A DNA stretch of 64,000 bases from Vibrio lentus (GTDB taxonomy: Bacteria; Pseudomonadota; Gammaproteobacteria; Enterobacterales; Vibrionaceae). A program made the translations under genes and the position numbers. This document shows, piece by piece, positions 1 to 10,692 of this stretch (position 1 is the first letter of the stretch; each line of letters opens with the position of its first letter). The DNA lies in NCBI RefSeq assembly GCF_030409755.1, contig NZ_JAUFQE010000002.1, forward strand, positions 2,418,001 to 2,482,000, given 5' to 3'. The notes beneath the pieces were generated by a model, which saw only the letters and a program-made list of their open reading frames with translations, was not told the origin of the DNA and ran no database searches.

Positions 1-311
1 AGGTTGAAGATATCAGGTTGAGCGGGGTTCAATGAAAGAGACTGATTGAAATCAAGACGTGCTAAATCACGCAGGCCAACGCTGTCGTAGTAGTTACCAC
101 GCTCGAACAACATTTTAGCTCGAACTTCATCGTTCAAGTCTGGGCGTTGTAATAACTGACTAAGGCGCGCTATTTGCACTTCTTGCTGAACACTTGGTTG
201 AAGCGGCACAGCCATTGGTGGATAAACCCAACGTGAGGTGTTATCTGATGTTGTCGCACAACCAGTTAGTACAAGCAGTAAACACATACTCGCGGTTTGA
301 AACCATTTCAC
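1..311 (-). CDS. nlpI: Lipoprotein NlpI, 5' part only
   Basis: This is the first 103 codons of an outer-membrane lipoprotein with TPR repeats; the window edge cuts off the rest. I read it from a GTG at 309-311, with AGGAG about nine bases upstream. The product begins MKWFQTASMC and has a lipobox ending LTGC, so lipidation at Cys18 is expected. The following stretch (VPLQP..QQEV..ARL, then LFERG..YDS.GLR.LAR.DF) closely matches what I know of E. coli NlpI. In E. coli, NlpI is an adaptor for the Prc protease and for peptidoglycan hydrolases. It lies directly downstream of pnp, as in enterobacteria, beyond a terminator. Confidence 0.9.
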   Translation of the reverse strand, partial: MKWFQTASMCLLLVLTGCATTSDNTSRWVYPPMAVPLQPSVQQEVQIARLSQLLQRPDLNDEVRAKMLFERGNYYDSVGLRDLARLDFNQSLSLNPAQPDIFN

Positions 312-343
312 AAATAATTACTCCTGTTATGACCGCAATAAAA

Positions 344-367
344 AAGGGGAGCGATATGCTCCCCTTT
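344..367 (-). terminator. Rho-independent terminator after pnp
   Basis: AAAGGGGAGC and GCTCCCCTTT form a 10-bp stem with a short loop, followed by a T run on the minus strand. It lies between the pnp stop and nlpI, so it probably reduces read-through into nlpI. Confidence 0.85.
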
Positions 368-435
368 ATAACATGCTTTTTTACCAATGGGTTAGAAATC
401 ACTAAAAAGCGACAGTCCCATTAATAGGCTAAGAA

Positions 436-2556
436 TTACTCAGCAGCAGGTGCTTCGCCTTCAGCTGGCGTTTCAACTGCTTCTTTCATGCTTAGGCGTA
501 CACGGCCTTGACGGTCAATTTCAAGAACCTTAACAGGAACTTCTTGACCTTCAGTTAGGTAGTCAGACACTTTCTCAACACGCTTGTCAGCGATTTGAGA
601 GATGTGTACTAGACCATCTTTACCTGGAAGGATAGTAACGAATGCACCGAAGTCAGCTAGACGAGCAACTTTACCTTGGTAAATGCGGCCAACTTCAACT
701 TCAGCAGTGATCTCTTCGATACGACGGATAGCTTCTTTAGCAGCTGCGCCTTCAGTAGCAGCAATCTTGATTGTGCCATCGTCTTCGATTTCGATTGTAG
801 TACCTGTTTCTTCACAAAGAGCACGGATAACTGCGCCGCCTTTACCGATAACATCTTTGATCTTATCAGAGCTGATTTTCATTGTGTGGATACGTGGAGC
901 GAATTCAGAGATATCTTCACGAGCACCAGAGATAGCTTCATCCATTACAGAAAGGATGTGCTTACGTGCACCTTGCGCTTGGTTAAGTGCAATTTGCATG
1001 ATCTCTTTAGTGATACCTTCGATCTTGATGTCCATTTGAAGTGCAGTGATACCAGCGTTAGTACCTGCTACTTTAAAGTCCATGTCACCTAGGTGATCTT
1101 CGTCGCCAAGGATGTCAGAAAGAACAACGAAATCGTCGCCTTCTTTAACAAGACCCATTGCGATACCCGCAACAGAAGCTTTGATTGGAACACCAGCATC
1201 CATAAGTGCTAGAGATGTACCACATACAGAAGCCATTGAAGAAGAACCGTTAGATTCTGTGATTTCCGATACAACACGAACTGTGTATGGGAATTCGTCA
1301 ACAGAAGGCATTACAGCTTGGATACCACGTTTAGCAAGCTTACCGTGACCAATTTCACGACGCTTAGGAGAACCAACGAAACCAGTCTCACCTACACAGT
1401 ATGGAGGGAAGTTGTAGTGTAGAAGGAAGTTGTCTTTCTTCTCACCCATTAGGCTGTCGATGATTTGTGCATCACGTTGTGTACCAAGCGTTGCAGTAAC
1501 AAGTGCTTGAGTTTCACCACGAGTGAATAGAGAAGAACCGTGTGTACGTGGAAGAACACCAGTACGTACGTCTAGCGCACGAACCATGTCTTTTTCACGG
1601 CCATCGATACGTGGGTTACCAGCAATGATGCGGCTACGCACTACGTTTTTCTCTAGAGAACCAAGCATGCCGCGGATTTCGCGCTCATCTAGGTTTTCGT
1701 CTTGTGCAATCAGAGCTTCAACAGTGTCGTTCTTGATTGCGCCAACTTGCTCGTAACGAGCCATTTTCTCAGTGATCTGGTACGCGTCAGATAGACGAGT
1801 TTCAGCTTGCTCAGCAACTTTAGCTTTAAGCTCAGTGTTAACTGCTGGCGCTTCCCAGTTCCAAGATGGAGTTGCAACTTCAGCTGCAAATTCGTTGATC
1901 GCTTTGATTACAACTTGTTGTTGGTCGTGACCGTAAACAACAGCTGAAAGCATTTCTTCTTCAGATAGGTTATCTGCTTCAGATTCAACCATAAGTACTG
2001 CGCCTTCTGTACCAGACACAACTAGGTCTAGTTTAGAGTTTTCAAGCTCAGTATTTGATGGGTTAAGAACAAGTTCGCCGTCGATGTGACCAACACGTGC
2101 AGCACCGATAGGACCATTGAATGGAGCACCAGAGATAGCAAGCGCAGCAGACGTTGCGATCATAGTGATCATGTCTGGGTTTACGTCAGGGTTGATAGAA
2201 ACAACCGTAGCGATAACTTGAACTTCGTTTTTAAACGCACTTGGGAAAAGTGGACGAATTGGACGGTCAATCAGACGAGCTGTTAGCGTTTCGCCTTCAG
2301 AAGGACGACCTTCACGCTTGAAGAAACCACCAGGGATTTTACCCGCAGCGTATGTACGCTCTTGGTAGTTAACTGTTAGAGGGAAGAAATCTTGGCCTGC
2401 AACAGCTTCTTTCTTAGCAACAACAGAAACGAATACTGATGTATCGTCCATAGTCGCCATTACAGCAGCAGTAGCTTGACGTGCCATTACGCCCGTTTCT
2501 AGAGTAACGGTGTGGTTACCGTACTGGAACGATTTTACAACTGGTTTTTCAAACAT
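436..2556 (-). CDS. pnp: Polynucleotide phosphorylase
   Basis: This is a 3'-5' exoribonuclease that degrades RNA by phosphorolysis, releasing nucleoside diphosphates; in relatives it is a trimer and part of the RNase E degradosome. The 706-residue product is close to the 711 of E. coli. Domain order is as expected: two RNase PH domains (about 1-140 and 310-540) around a helical linker, a KH domain near 555-615 ([15 protein letters not shown]) and an S1 domain near 620-690 ([11 protein letters not shown]). The tail is short and acidic. It follows rpsO on the same strand across a 379-base leader. In E. coli that leader is cut by RNase III and PNPase to autoregulate pnp; the same is inferred here. 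Confidence 0.98.
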   Translation of the reverse strand: MFEKPVVKSFQYGNHTVTLETGVMARQATAAVMATMDDTSVFVSVVAKKEAVAGQDFFPLTVNYQERTYAAGKIPGGFFKREGRPSEGETLTARLIDRPIRPLFPSAFKNEVQVIATVVSINPDVNPDMITMIATSAALAISGAPFNGPIGAARVGHIDGELVLNPSNTELENSKLDLVVSGTEGAVLMVESEADNLSEEEMLSAVVYGHDQQQVVIKAINEFAAEVATPSWNWEAPAVNTELKAKVAEQAETRLSDAYQITEKMARYEQVGAIKNDTVEALIAQDENLDEREIRGMLGSLEKNVVRSRIIAGNPRIDGREKDMVRALDVRTGVLPRTHGSSLFTRGETQALVTATLGTQRDAQIIDSLMGEKKDNFLLHYNFPPYCVGETGFVGSPKRREIGHGKLAKRGIQAVMPSVDEFPYTVRVVSEITESNGSSSMASVCGTSLALMDAGVPIKASVAGIAMGLVKEGDDFVVLSDILGDEDHLGDMDFKVAGTNAGITALQMDIKIEGITKEIMQIALNQAQGARKHILSVMDEAISGAREDISEFAPRIHTMKISSDKIKDVIGKGGAVIRALCEETGTTIEIEDDGTIKIAATEGAAAKEAIRRIEEITAEVEVGRIYQGKVARLADFGAFVTILPGKDGLVHISQIADKRVEKVSDYLTEGQEVPVKVLEIDRQGRVRLSMKEAVETPAEGEAPAAE

Positions 2557-2880
2557 TGTATATCCTTAGCTCTAAAGTCATGACTTTAGATTAAGTGAAG
2601 ATTGACTCAAGATATTACCAATCGCGACTAGTGAAAAGAGACTTGGGAATGATGCTTCTTTGTATGAGTTCATACGCCGAATTAAGACCAAATCCGCCTT
2701 TGAATAGTCGCGACCTATTGGCCGACATCTGTGACTGTAACGTCTTGAGAGGTTGATTGCCCAGCGTTGAAAACGCATAGGCGGGCGTAGTATAAACTAT
2801 TTTTATTAGGAGAGATATTTCCTATCAGAAAAAGCCAGATGATATTCTGTGCATCCGGCCAAACATTTTCTTACAGACAC
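2557..2880 (-). promoter_or_regulatory. pnp leader and promoter region
   Basis: This long non-coding leader lies between the rpsO terminator and pnp. On the minus strand a TATACT hexamer (2789-2794) is a plausible -10, but I see no good -35 in front of it, so the promoter is tentative. Two inverted segments in the transcribed part (GAGTTCATAC near 2668 and CGCGACTATTC/GAATAGTCGCGAC around 2694-2712) could fold. The location matches the RNase III/PNPase autoregulatory leader known upstream of E. coli pnp. A 66-codon open frame at 2578-2778 has no ribosome-binding site and is not called. Confidence 0.45.
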
Positions 2881-2881
2881 A

Positions 2882-2911
2882 AAAAAAGGAGCATAAATGC
2901 TCCTTTTCTTC
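2882..2911 (-). terminator. Terminator after rpsO
   Basis: On the minus strand AAGGAGCATTTATGCTCCTT forms a stem-loop followed by seven T residues. It lies 25 bases past the rpsO stop. Read-through from here would feed pnp. Confidence 0.85.
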
Positions 2912-2935
2912 AAACTGTCTTTGCAGACATCGCTA

Positions 2936-3205
2936 TTAGCGACGTAGGCCTAGACGCTTGATTAGGTCTTGGTAACGAGTAAGGTTTTTGCCTTTCAAGT
3001 AATCAAGAAGCTTACGACGGCTAGAAACCATACGTAATAGACCACGACGGCTGTGGTGATCGTGTTTGTGCGCTTTGAAGTGACCTTGTAGGTGGTTGAT
3101 AGAAGCAGTAAGTAGTGCTACTTGTACTTCTGGTGAACCTGTGTCGCCTTCAGATTGTGCGTATTCTGCAACGATTGCTGCTTTAGTTTCTGCATTCAGA
3201 GACAT
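2936..3205 (-). CDS. rpsO: 30S ribosomal protein S15
   Basis: The product is the 89-residue primary-binding protein of the small-subunit platform, which contacts helices 20-22 of 16S rRNA. Family features are visible: the [20 protein letters not shown] opening, the [20 protein letters not shown] core and the RLGLRR end. Length equals that of E. coli S15. It has its own strong promoter (3279-3307) and a terminator, and is followed by pnp as in E. coli. In E. coli S15 represses its own translation through a pseudoknot at the start site; I did not verify that fold here. Confidence 0.98.
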   Translation of the reverse strand: MSLNAETKAAIVAEYAQSEGDTGSPEVQVALLTASINHLQGHFKAHKHDHHSRRGLLRMVSSRRKLLDYLKGKNLTRYQDLIKRLGLRR

Positions 3206-3278
3206 AAATCTCTCCTGATAAGAGTAAGTTTATATTTGTAGCAGCCAATCTCTGATTCAGCCGCTACGCGAGCCGAGG

Positions 3279-3307
3279 ATTATAGGGAAGTTTACGAGTT
3301 GGTGCAA
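3279..3307 (-). promoter_or_regulatory. Sigma70 promoter of rpsO
   Basis: On the minus strand TTGCAC (3302-3307) and a perfect TATAAT (3279-3284) are separated by exactly 17 bases. The -10 lies about 75 bases upstream of the rpsO start. Confidence 0.85.
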
Positions 3308-3334
3308 TAACAATCGAACTGATGAAAAACGAAA

Positions 3335-3366
3335 AAAGCGAACCATTAAAATTAAGGGCTCGCTTT
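3335..3366 (-). terminator. Terminator after truB
   Basis: On the minus strand AAAGCGAGCC and GGTTCGCTTT pair with one G-T pair, and a T run follows. This closes the metY-rimP-nusA-infB-rbfA-truB transcription unit. Confidence 0.8.
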
Positions 3367-3423
3367 CTAATTTATTTACTCGTCTTTCACGACTCAGCGC
3401 TAAGATCCGATTCTGTGTAAGCG

Positions 3424-4377
3424 TTACGCTTGTGGCTCTTCATCTCTGAAAACAACCAAACGTTTCGGTGCAACTCGGCCATCTTCAGCAATTTGAGCAA
3501 CGCCGACAAACAGCTTCTCTTCGCCGCTTGTCATGCGAACCGTTCCTTCCGTTGGCGCACCAGCAACCTGAACTGGCATACCGTGCTGGACAAGATCAGT
3601 CAGTTCCGCATTCAAGTTAACTTCAGGTAAGTCTTCTACAGCCGTGTCCATTGGCATTAGCAATGGATCAAGCAACTCTTTAGGTGCAATTTCTTGCGCT
3701 TGTGCTTGCTCTAGAATTTCGTTCAGCTGTTCCAAGGTAACCATGCGTTCATACGGGTACTTTGCAACACCAGTACGACGAAGCATTGTCACGTGAGCAC
3801 CACAACCTAGCATTTCACCAAGATCGTCGGTGATTGTACGGATGTAAGTCCCTTTAGAACAATGCACTTCCATCTCAACTTCATCGCCTTCAAAGCGAAG
3901 TAGCTCAATAGAATACACAGTGATCTTGCGAGACTCACGAGGCACCTCGATACCTGCACGTGCGTATTCATACAAAGGCTTACCTTGATACTTCAATGCT
4001 GAGAACATTGATGGAATCTGGTCGGTTTCACCTTTGAAGCTTGCAATGCAGCGTTCAAGTTGCTCTTGAGTCACGTTGATTTCACGCGTTTCAACCACTT
4101 CACCATCAGAGTCTGAAGTGTTGGTACGCTCACCAAGCTTAGCAATAACAACGTAGCGCTTATCAGAATCTAATAGAAACTGAGAAAACTTCGTTGCTTC
4201 ACCAAGACAAATTGGCAGCATGCCAGTCGCAAGAGGATCCAGAGCACCGGTGTGCCCTGCTTTCTCTGCAAAGTAAATGCGTTTTACTTTTTGCAGTGCA
4301 TCATTAGATGAAATACCTGTCGGCTTATCTAACAGAATTACCCCGTTTATAGGGCGACCTTTACGACGGCGAGCCAT
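3424..4377 (-). CDS. truB: tRNA pseudouridine-55 synthase
   Basis: The enzyme converts U55 in the T-loop of elongator tRNAs to pseudouridine. The 317-residue protein carries the family signature [15 protein letters not shown] with the catalytic Asp (about residue 48), and KGTYIRT further on. A C-terminal PUA-like region follows (VPLQ/RLV...FRDE end). Its start codon overlaps the rbfA stop by one base (TAATG), so translation is probably coupled. Gene order rbfA-truB-rpsO matches E. coli. Confidence 0.97.
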   Translation of the reverse strand: MARRRKGRPINGVILLDKPTGISSNDALQKVKRIYFAEKAGHTGALDPLATGMLPICLGEATKFSQFLLDSDKRYVVIAKLGERTNTSDSDGEVVETREINVTQEQLERCIASFKGETDQIPSMFSALKYQGKPLYEYARAGIEVPRESRKITVYSIELLRFEGDEVEMEVHCSKGTYIRTITDDLGEMLGCGAHVTMLRRTGVAKYPYERMVTLEQLNEILEQAQAQEIAPKELLDPLLMPMDTAVEDLPEVNLNAELTDLVQHGMPVQVAGAPTEGTVRMTSGEEKLFVGVAQIAEDGRVAPKRLVVFRDEEPQA

Positions 4378-4790
4378 TACTCTTCGTCCTTAGACTGAGT
4401 ATCCTCAGTACGGCCTGCTTCTTCTTGCTTACGCTTGTCGTCATTCAATACTTCGCTTACTAGGTTAGACATACGCATGCCTTCAACCAAAGTGTTGTCG
4501 TAAGTAAAGCGAACTTCAGGCGTTAGACGGTGACGAATACGCTTACCAAGAGCCATACGAACTGGCACTTCATGCTCTTTAAGAGCAGCAAGACATGATT
4601 CAGGTGTTTGCTCACCGATACATAGGAAAGTCACGAACACTTTTGCGTAAGCAAGGTCACGAGACACTTCTACATCTGAAATAGTTACCATACCAATGCG
4701 TGAGTCACGAACTTCACGTTGTAGGATAAGTGCTAGCTCTTTTTGAAGCTGCTGAGACACACGTTGTGTGCGGCTAAATTCTTTTGACAT
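4377..4790 (-). CDS. rbfA: 30S ribosome-binding factor A
   Basis: RbfA binds late 30S precursors and helps 16S rRNA 5'-end maturation; in E. coli it is needed for growth in the cold. The 137-residue protein has the expected single KH-like fold: [19 protein letters not shown] at the start, the [17 protein letters not shown] strand, and [12 protein letters not shown]. The last 20 residues are a charged tail ([17 protein letters not shown]), probably disordered. It sits between infB and truB in the standard order. Confidence 0.97.
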   Translation of the reverse strand: MSKEFSRTQRVSQQLQKELALILQREVRDSRIGMVTISDVEVSRDLAYAKVFVTFLCIGEQTPESCLAALKEHEVPVRMALGKRIRHRLTPEVRFTYDNTLVEGMRMSNLVSEVLNDDKRKQEEAGRTEDTQSKDEE

Positions 4791-4813
4791 TTTCTTTTCT
4801 CACTTAGAAAGAT

Positions 4814-4840
4814 GGGGGGCTTGGTAATTACCAGCCCCCC
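4814..4840 (-). other. GC-rich stem-loop in the infB-rbfA spacer
   Basis: GGGGGGC and GCCCCCC flank the palindrome TGGTAATTACCA, with one bulged T. The stem is strong but no T run follows on either strand. It is therefore not a standard terminator and may instead be an mRNA-stability or processing element in the 134-base gap before rbfA. Confidence 0.6.
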
Positions 4841-4924
4841 ATGGTGTATTCAACAACCGATTACTTATTACCTTTACTAGTAATGTTAGTAACCTTAGTC
4901 AATATGTCGAGTCGTACAGACTGA

Positions 4925-7615
4925 TTAGTCTAGAGTACGTTTAACTTCAACAATTTCGAATACTTCGATCTGGTCACCAACGCGAACGTCGTTGTAGTTC
5001 TTAACGCCGATACCACACTCGTAACCATTTTTAACTTCTTGAACGTCATCTTTAAAGCGACGAAGTGACTCTAGTTCACCTTCGTAGATAACAACGTTTT
5101 CGCGAAGTACGCGGATTGGGTTGCTACGCTTAATAGTACCTTCAGTAACGATACAACCAGCGATTGCACCAAGTTTAGGCGACTTAAATACGTCACGAAC
5201 TTGAGCAAGACCAATGATCTCTTGACGGAATTCAGGAGCAAGCATACCGCCCATTGCCTGTTTAACTTCGTCGATCAGTTGGTAAATGATTGAGTAGTAA
5301 CGTAGATCTAGGTTTTCATTCTGAACAGTACCACGCGCAGTTGCGTCAGCACGTACGTTGAAACCAAGGATGATAGCGTTAGAAGCTGCTGCAAGCGTTG
5401 CATCAGTTTCAGTAATACCACCAACACCAGAACCTACGATGTTCACTTTAACTTCGTCAGTTGACAGTTTCAGTAGAGAGTCAGCAATCGCTTCTACAGA
5501 ACCTTGAACGTCAGCTTTAAGTACAACGTTAAGTTCAGCAACTTCACCAGCCGTCATGTTCGCGAACATGTTCTCTAGTTTCGCTTTTTGTTGGCGAGCT
5601 AGTTTAACATCACGGAATTTACCTTGACGGTAGTTTGCAACTTCACGCGCTTTACGCTCATCACGTACAACCGTTGCTTCATCACCTGAAGCAGGAACGC
5701 CTGAAAGACCTAGAATTTCTACAGGGATAGATGGACCTGCAGTTTCGATGTCTTTACCGTTTTCATCACGCATTGCACGAACACGGCCGTACTCTTGACC
5801 ACAAAGAACGATGTCGCCTTTGTTTAGAGTACCAGACTGTACTAGTACTGTTGCAACTGGACCACGACCTTTATCAAGACGAGATTCAACAACAACACCA
5901 GATGCCATGCCTTCTTTAACCGCTGTAAGCTCAAGAACTTCAGACTGAAGAAGGATAGCTTCTAGAAGACCATCGATGTTTGTACCCTGTTTTGCAGAGA
6001 TGTGAACGAAGATGTTCTCACCGCCCCATTCTTCAGGGATAACGTCGTATTGAGCTAGCTCATTCTTAACGTTGTCTGGGTTTGCACCCTCTTTGTCGAT
6101 CTTGTTCACAGCAACAATCAGAGGAACGCCTGCCGCTTTCGCGTGCTGGATTGCTTCGATTGTTTGTGGCATTACGCCATCGTCTGCTGCAACTACAAGT
6201 ACAACGATATCTGTCGCTTGAGCACCACGAGCACGCATAGCAGTAAACGCCGCGTGTCCAGGAGTATCAAGGAACGTGATCATGCCGTTGTCAGTATCTA
6301 CGTGGTAAGCACCAATGTGCTGCGTGATACCGCCAGCTTCGCCAGAAGCAACGTGTGCTTTACGAATGTAATCAAGTGTAGAAGTTTTACCGTGGTCAAC
6401 GTGACCCATGATAGTAACAACAGGAGCACGACCTTCTGCGATAGCATCGCTATCACGGTCAGCTAGCACTGCTTCTTCTAATTCGTTCTCTTTGCGAAGG
6501 ATAACCTTGTGGCCCATTTCTTCAGCAACAAGTTGTGCTGTTTCTTGGTCGATCACTTGGTTGATAGTCGCCATAGCGCCCATCTTCATCATCACTTTGA
6601 TAACTTCCGTTGCTTTAACTGACATTTTGCTAGCCAGTTCAGAAACAACGATAGTTTCGCCGATAGCAACATCAGATTTAGCAACAGTTGCTGACTTATC
6701 GAAGCCTTGTTGCATTGAAGTTGGTTTAGCTAGCTTACCTTTACCGCCACGACCACGTTGGTTACGACCACCACGGTTGTTGCCTGGTTGAGCTGCTGGA
6801 GCAGGTTTCTTCTTGCGACGACGAGGAGCTTTCTCATCTTTTTTATCAGCCGCATCTTCTGCTTCACGAGCATAAGTAGAAGTAGTCACATGGTAATCCG
6901 CAGATTTCTCTTGCTCTTTCTTCTTCTTCTCTTCTTCAGACCAACGTTCTTGGTTTTCTTCTGCTAACTTACGAGCTTCTTCAACAAGCTTAGCTGCTTC
7001 AGCTTCTGCTTTACGAGTTGCTTCTTGCTCTTGACGAGCTTTTAGTTCATCCGCTTCTTTTTTCGCTTGTGCGTTAGCGTCTGCATTTTTTGAATTCATG
7101 TCTTTTTTAGCCTTATCAGCTTGTGCGCGTTGAGCCTTCTCTTCAGCTTCACGTTTTGCATCCGCTTCACGTGTTACTTTTGCTTCGGCTTCGCGCTGTG
7201 CTTTCTCTGCAGCATCACGTTTCGCTTGCTCTTCAGCATCGCGTTGTGCTTTCTCTTCCGCTTCACGATTAGCTGCATCCTCAGCCTCACGTTTCGCTTC
7301 ATCTTCAATAGCGCTGCGCTTCACGTAAGTACGTTTTTTACGTACCTCTACTTGAACATCCTTACTCTTACCGCCTCCAGCGGCAACACTTAGCGTGCTG
7401 CGGGTCTTGCGTTGAAGAGTTAAACGAGTCGGTTCTGTTTCACCTGAAGTATCGCCGTGCTCCTTTTTAAGGTGCGTTAGCAATGTTTGCTTCTCTGAAT
7501 CAGTCACTTGATCCGACCCTGCTTTCTTCATGCCTGCATCAGCAAGTTGTTCAATTAAGCGGTCAACTGGCGTACCAATCTCTTCACTCAGTGCTTTAAC
7601 TGTTAATTGTGTCAT
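4925..7615 (-). CDS. infB: Translation initiation factor IF-2
   Basis: This GTPase brings initiator tRNA to the 30S subunit and promotes subunit joining. The 896-residue protein has an N-terminal IF2_N module (1-50), a long charged Lys/Glu/Ala-rich linker (about 90-280, heptad-like EAEEKAQR units), a second IF2_N module (about 310-370), and the G domain with [13 protein letters not shown] and NKID (about 400-560). The beta-barrel and C-terminal fMet-tRNA-binding domains follow. E. coli makes shorter IF2 forms from internal starts; I did not identify these starts here. It follows nusA by 22 bases. Confidence 0.98.
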   Translation of the reverse strand: MTQLTVKALSEEIGTPVDRLIEQLADAGMKKAGSDQVTDSEKQTLLTHLKKEHGDTSGETEPTRLTLQRKTRSTLSVAAGGGKSKDVQVEVRKKRTYVKRSAIEDEAKREAEDAANREAEEKAQRDAEEQAKRDAAEKAQREAEAKVTREADAKREAEEKAQRAQADKAKKDMNSKNADANAQAKKEADELKARQEQEATRKAEAEAAKLVEEARKLAEENQERWSEEEKKKKEQEKSADYHVTTSTYAREAEDAADKKDEKAPRRRKKKPAPAAQPGNNRGGRNQRGRGGKGKLAKPTSMQQGFDKSATVAKSDVAIGETIVVSELASKMSVKATEVIKVMMKMGAMATINQVIDQETAQLVAEEMGHKVILRKENELEEAVLADRDSDAIAEGRAPVVTIMGHVDHGKTSTLDYIRKAHVASGEAGGITQHIGAYHVDTDNGMITFLDTPGHAAFTAMRARGAQATDIVVLVVAADDGVMPQTIEAIQHAKAAGVPLIVAVNKIDKEGANPDNVKNELAQYDVIPEEWGGENIFVHISAKQGTNIDGLLEAILLQSEVLELTAVKEGMASGVVVESRLDKGRGPVATVLVQSGTLNKGDIVLCGQEYGRVRAMRDENGKDIETAGPSIPVEILGLSGVPASGDEATVVRDERKAREVANYRQGKFRDVKLARQQKAKLENMFANMTAGEVAELNVVLKADVQGSVEAIADSLLKLSTDEVKVNIVGSGVGGITETDATLAAASNAIILGFNVRADATARGTVQNENLDLRYYSIIYQLIDEVKQAMGGMLAPEFRQEIIGLAQVRDVFKSPKLGAIAGCIVTEGTIKRSNPIRVLRENVVIYEGELESLRRFKDDVQEVKNGYECGIGVKNYNDVRVGDQIEVFEIVEVKRTLD

Positions 7616-7637
7616 ACCGCTCTCTCTCCTTGCTGAA

Positions 7638-9125
7638 TTATTCTTCGTCGCCGAACCAACAGATGTTACGCGCAGCCATAATCAGCTCGCCCGCACGCTC
7701 TGCAGTTAGGTCTTCGATGCCTTCTAGTTCATCAACGCCTTGGTCAGCTAGGTCTTCCAATGTAGCAACGCCTTTTGCAGCTAGCTTGTAAGCCATTTCA
7801 CGCTCAAGACCTTCAAGTGCAAGTAGGTCTTCAGCAGGCTCAACACCATCGAAAGTTTCTTCTTTCGCTAGCGCTAGAGTAGTTAGTGCGTCTTTTGCGC
7901 GGTTACGTAGTTCTTCGACGATACCTTCGTCTAGACCGTCCACTTCAAGAAGCTCGTTTACAGGAACGTATGCTACTTCTTCAAGCGTAGAGAAACCTTC
8001 TTCAACAAGCATTTGAGCAAAGTCTTCTTCGATGTCTAGGTGCTTCATGAAGTTTTCAATTGAAGCAACTGCTTCTTCTTGGTGCTTCTTCTGAAGATCT
8101 TCAACAGTCATTACGTTCAGTTCCCAACCAGTTAGTTGAGATGCTAGACGTACGTTTTGACCGCTACGACCGATAGCTTGCGCTAGGTTGTCAGCTTCAA
8201 CCGCGATGTCCATTGAATGTGTATCTTCATCAACGATGATAGAAGCCACATCAGCAGGAGCCATTGCGTTGATTACGAATTGCGCCGGGTTATCGTCCCA
8301 AAGCACGATATCGATACGCTCACCGCCAAGGTCGTTAGAAACAGCTTGTACACGTGCACCACGCATACCAACACACGCACCAACAGGGTCGATACGTTTG
8401 TCGTTTGTTTTAACAGCGATTTTAGCACGAGAACCAGCGTCACGTGCAGCACCTTTAAGTTCAATTAGCTCTTCACCAATCTCAGGCACTTCAACGCGGA
8501 ATAGTTCAGCTAGCATTTCAGGCTTAGAGCGAGTAATGAACAACTGGAAGCCGCGAGCTTCTGGCTTAACTGCGTATAGAAGACCACGAACACGGTCACC
8601 TGGACGGAAGTTTTCACGAGGAAGCTGGTCATCACGAAGGATTACCGCTTCAGCGTTGCTACCTAGGTCTAGGATAATAGTGTCACGGTTTACTTTCTTA
8701 ACAACACCAGTAACTAGCTCACCTTCGTTATCGATGAACTGCTCAACGATTTGAGCACGCTCAGCTTCACGTACTTTCTGTACGATAACTTGCTTAGCCG
8801 TTTGAGTCGTAATACGGTCAAACGTTACTGATTCGATGTCATCTTCAATGAAGCCGCCAAGTTCGATCTCTGGGTCATCGTACTTCGCAGCTTCAATAGA
8901 GATTTCTTTTGTTGGGAATTCAACTTCCTCAACAGCTTCCCAACGGCGGAAAGTTTCGAAATTACCCGTTTTACGGTCAATTTCAACACGAACTTCAATT
9001 TCTAGTTCGCTTTTCTTTTTTGTTGCCGTTGCAAGCGCGATTTCAAGCGCTTCAAAAATACGCTCACGAGGAACTGCTTTCTCATTAGAAACAGCTTCTA
9101 CTACCGCCAAAATTTCTTTGTTCAT
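7638..9125 (-). CDS. nusA: Transcription termination/antitermination factor NusA
   Basis: NusA binds RNA polymerase, promotes pausing and hairpin folding, and joins rRNA antitermination complexes. The 495-residue protein matches E. coli NusA in length. It shows the N-terminal polymerase-binding domain (1-125), S1 domain (about 135-200), two KH domains (about 200-345, with [12 protein letters not shown] and [12 protein letters not shown]), and two acidic C-terminal repeats (about 365-490), as in other gammaproteobacteria. It lies 35 bases after rimP and 22 before infB. Confidence 0.98.
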   Translation of the reverse strand: MNKEILAVVEAVSNEKAVPRERIFEALEIALATATKKKSELEIEVRVEIDRKTGNFETFRRWEAVEEVEFPTKEISIEAAKYDDPEIELGGFIEDDIESVTFDRITTQTAKQVIVQKVREAERAQIVEQFIDNEGELVTGVVKKVNRDTIILDLGSNAEAVILRDDQLPRENFRPGDRVRGLLYAVKPEARGFQLFITRSKPEMLAELFRVEVPEIGEELIELKGAARDAGSRAKIAVKTNDKRIDPVGACVGMRGARVQAVSNDLGGERIDIVLWDDNPAQFVINAMAPADVASIIVDEDTHSMDIAVEADNLAQAIGRSGQNVRLASQLTGWELNVMTVEDLQKKHQEEAVASIENFMKHLDIEEDFAQMLVEEGFSTLEEVAYVPVNELLEVDGLDEGIVEELRNRAKDALTTLALAKEETFDGVEPAEDLLALEGLEREMAYKLAAKGVATLEDLADQGVDELEGIEDLTAERAGELIMAARNICWFGDEE

Positions 9126-9160
9126 TAATCTAGCCTCTTAAGCTCATCTCTCTAGGAGAA

Positions 9161-9616
9161 CTAAAATTTAGGGATCAGGTTAGCTTTCGCAATATTGCTC
9201 AGGACGAATTCTTCTTCTTGTCCTTCAACCAATACTTTTACTGTCTCGCCTTCAATAGATTGGATATCACCTTTCCATTTACGACGGTTGCCGACAGCCA
9301 TTTTCAAAACGATGCTTACCTCGTGACCAATAAATTGTTGGTAATGCTCTGCTTTGAACAGTGGTCTCTCTAAACCTGGTGAAGAAACTTCAAGGTTATA
9401 AGCCACTGAAATTGGATCTTCAACGTCCATTACGGCACTTACTTGGTGACTAACTTCAGAGCAATCGTCTACATTGATACCATTTGGTGAATCGATGTAA
9501 ATACGTAGCGTTGAGTGCTCACCAGCACGAATAAATTCTAATCCAACTAACTCATAACCTGATGCTGCTACTGGAGCGTCAAGCATTTCAGTAAGTTGTC
9601 TTTCTAAACCAGTCAT
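9161..9616 (-). CDS. rimP: Ribosome maturation factor RimP
   Basis: RimP helps early 30S assembly, near protein S19. The 151-residue protein has the usual two-domain plan: an N-terminal alpha/beta domain with [20 protein letters not shown] and [20 protein letters not shown], then an Sm-like barrel from about 90 ([11 protein letters not shown]). It is the first protein gene after the tRNA-fMet gene, as in the E. coli metY-nusA-infB operon. Confidence 0.96.
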   Translation of the reverse strand: MTGLERQLTEMLDAPVAASGYELVGLEFIRAGEHSTLRIYIDSPNGINVDDCSEVSHQVSAVMDVEDPISVAYNLEVSSPGLERPLFKAEHYQQFIGHEVSIVLKMAVGNRRKWKGDIQSIEGETVKVLVEGQEEEFVLSNIAKANLIPKF

Positions 9617-9640
9617 TTAACCACTCCAGAAACAAAAAAA

Positions 9641-9653
9641 GGGCTCAAAGCCC
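9641..9653 (-). terminator. Short attenuator/terminator just before rimP
   Basis: On the minus strand GGGCTTTGAGCCC (5-bp stem) is followed by seven T residues. It lies about 25 bases upstream of the rimP start, so it would act on transcripts entering rimP-nusA-infB. Confidence 0.7.
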
Positions 9654-9707
9654 AATTTAAATTCCAAGCAAACATTATCTAAATTGCATTTACAAATGCT
9701 TAGATAA

Positions 9708-9736
9708 CAAAAAACCCCGTATAAGCCGGGGTTTTT
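9708..9736 (-). terminator. Terminator between metY and rimP
   Basis: AAAAACCCCG and CGGGGTTTTT flank a short loop, with T runs on both strands. It lies about 115 bases after tRNA-fMet and probably defines the short tRNA transcript. Confidence 0.85.
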
Positions 9737-9754
9737 GTTGCTGGACCCTTATAT

Positions 9755-9810
9755 GTTAAGTGCCATCATATTTGATATTACACTTAACTCACAGTGAGGT
9801 TCACACTGTG
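9755..9810 (-). other. Two inverted repeats in the metY-rimP spacer
   Basis: GTTAAGTG (9755-9762) pairs with CACTTAAC (9781-9788), and CACAGTG (9790-9796) with CACTGTG (9804-9810). Neither has a T tail. They lie between the tRNA 3' end and the first terminator and could be processing sites or antitermination elements. Confidence 0.5.
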
Positions 9811-9851
9811 CAAACTTGCTACCAATACACGCTATATAATAGCATTGAAAT

Positions 9852-9928
<77 letters not shown>

Positions 9929-9981
9929 TCCGACTTGTGAGCATTATACGCCCAACAAGATGTTTTACAAGTTTGTAAACA

Positions 9982-10066
9982 TGGTGCCGAGAGAGGGACT
10001 CGAACCCTCACACCCTAAGGCACTAGCACCTCATGCTAGCGTGTCTACCAATTTCACCATCTCGGC
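9982..10066 (-). tRNA. leuU: tRNA-Leu (GAG)
   Basis: An 85-base class II tRNA with encoded CCA. The acceptor is GCCGAGA/TCTCGGC. The anticodon stem-loop is CTAGCATGAGGTGCTAG with anticodon GAG. A variable arm and the GGTTCGAGTCC T-loop follow. It sits just downstream of secG, as leuU does in E. coli. Confidence 0.95.
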
Positions 10067-10082
10067 ATCAAATCTTTGCAGA

Positions 10083-10415
10083 TTATTGTGGAATCTCGTC
10101 GCCTTGCGCCGGAACTTCACTCACTGCATCTTCAGCTTGCTGAATTACCTGACCTTCAGTCGGGTTAATCCATTGTGACTCAGTTTTATGTGTAGACATA
10201 TTACCAAGCACTAAGCTAAGGATAAAAAATGTAGTTGCAAAAATTGCAGTCATTCGGGTAAGGAAATTTCCTGAGCCACCAGCACCAAACACAGTGTTTG
10301 AAGCGCCAGCACCGAATGAGGCTCCCATATCTGCGCCTTTACCTTGTTGAATCAACACTAGGCCAATTACACCAAGCGCTGCCAACAGGTAAATCACAAG
10401 TAGAACTGTAAACAT
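10083..10415 (-). CDS. secG: Preprotein translocase subunit SecG
   Basis: SecG is the small accessory subunit of the SecYEG channel. I start it at the ATG at 10413-10415, which has AGGTGG six bases upstream; an upstream in-frame start at 10457 would add 14 residues that the family lacks. The 110-residue product has two membrane segments: [20 protein letters not shown] and a second near 53-72 ([17 protein letters not shown]). The glycine-rich [22 protein letters not shown] loop between them is the family signature. It probably shares a transcript with leuU and metY. Confidence 0.96.
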   Translation of the reverse strand: MFTVLLVIYLLAALGVIGLVLIQQGKGADMGASFGAGASNTVFGAGGSGNFLTRMTAIFATTFFILSLVLGNMSTHKTESQWINPTEGQVIQQAEDAVSEVPAQGDEIPQ

Positions 10416-10508
10416 TTTTCCACCTATGTTCCTAATTGTTGAGCCAGCGCCGTTCAAAAAACTATTTTTAAGAACAAGGCTAGCGACCTCCTAACTGAAG
10501 GCCGAGCA

Positions 10509-10537
10509 ATACTAGCGAATGCGACGATGACTGACAA
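10509..10537 (-). promoter_or_regulatory. Sigma70 promoter of secG-leuU-metY
   Basis: On the minus strand TTGTCA (10532-10537) and TAGTAT (10509-10514) are separated by 17 bases. It lies about 95 bases upstream of secG, after the glmM terminator. Confidence 0.75.
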
Positions 10538-10590
10538 GGGGAATTTGCTAAAAAATAAGCCTTTAACAAGCGAGTGCTTAAAAAAAGCTC

Positions 10591-10624
10591 AAAAGCGACA
10601 TAAAACTCGTTTATGTCGCTTTTA
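10591..10624 (-). terminator. Terminator after glmM
   Basis: AAAAGCGACATAAA and TTTATGTCGCTTTT form a 14-bp perfect stem with a five-base loop. The stem ends in T residues on both strands. Confidence 0.85.
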
Positions 10625-10692
10625 TCAAGGCATAAGTTAAACAGACCTAATCACGGGCATGATGATGCACGCCACAGCGATAAACTATTTAA

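Noticed and set aside
194..424. 76-codon plus-strand frame over the start of nlpI and its upstream terminator
   Set aside because: It is antisense to a clear gene and crosses the pnp terminator.
2578..2778. 66-codon open frame in the pnp leader
   Set aside because: It has no ribosome-binding site and lies in a leader expected to be structured and cut by RNase III.
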